This document shows positions 6,054 through 6,070 of a stretch of 6,070 nt of DNA, one piece after another. The position numbers were made by a program, and so were the translations under genes. Below the pieces are notes generated by a model. The model was not told the DNA's origin. It saw only the letters and a list, made by a program, of their open reading frames with translations, and ran no database searches. Origin of the DNA: an uncultured Atopobiaceae bacterium (GTDB lineage Bacteria; Actinomycetota; Coriobacteriia; Coriobacteriales; Atopobiaceae); the NCBI GenBank assembly GCA_947303905.1, contig CAMYZR010000104.1:1-6070 (forward strand). Direction: 5' to 3'. How positions within the stretch are numbered: the stretch's first letter is position 1; the number at the start of each line of letters is the position of its first letter.

Positions 6054-6070
6054 GAGAGGTCCTCCTCAAT
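6050..6070 (-). CDS. Possible last codons of scpA (edge fragment)
   Basis: scpA normally precedes scpB. In one frame, the last 21 bp on the minus strand read as IEEDLS followed by TGA, with the stop overlapping the scpB start as ATGA. In another frame a TGA lies at 6066-6068. Six codons are too few to identify a gene; the call rests on expected gene order only, and the true stop may be either one or outside the window. Confidence 0.25.
   Translation of the reverse strand: MEEDLS

Noticed and set aside
1..6070. Mobile element, defence system, CRISPR array or RNA gene
   Set aside because: Nearly all bases fall in seven recognisable housekeeping genes. I saw no transposase, integrase, spaced repeat array, tRNA-like or rRNA sequence, and no gap is large enough to hide one.

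Overview
The window reads as ordinary, high-GC bacterial chromosome with one unbroken run of seven genes, all on the minus strand. The best guess at origin is an actinobacterium of the Coriobacteriia (Olsenella/Atopobium/Collinsella-like). That rests on gene order plus GC-rich codon use, without a database search. The actinobacterial backbone scpA-scpB-rluB-cmk-der is present, but cmk and der are separated by plsC, ispH and a DUF512 radical-SAM gene, partners that are typical of the Clostridia side.

In transcription order (right to left) the genes are: possibly the last codons of scpA at the right edge; scpB (chromosome segregation); an RluB/RsuA-type pseudouridine synthase; cmk (CMP kinase); a PlsC-like acyltransferase; ispH (last step of the MEP isoprenoid pathway); a PDZ/radical-SAM/DUF512 protein of unknown function; and der (tandem-GTPase ribosome assembly factor), whose 3' part is cut off by the left edge. 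From scpB to the DUF512 gene, gaps are between -8 and +32 bp, so one operon is likely. The only larger gap is the 108 bp in front of der, which holds a weak candidate extended -10 promoter and no convincing terminator.

Functionally this is a housekeeping cluster: chromosome condensation (ScpB), ribosome modification and assembly (RluB, Der), nucleotide supply (Cmk), phospholipid and isoprenoid precursor synthesis (PlsC-like, IspH). The one member without an assigned role is the DUF512 protein. No RNA gene, mobile element, CRISPR array or plus-strand gene is supported; the many long plus-strand open frames are GC-rich antisense shadows.

No new defence or mobile system is visible. The points most worth a second look are the HX4E (not HX4D) catalytic motif in the PlsC-like protein, the uncharacterised radical-SAM protein between ispH and der, the mixed actinobacterial/clostridial gene order, and the acidic tail on ScpB.
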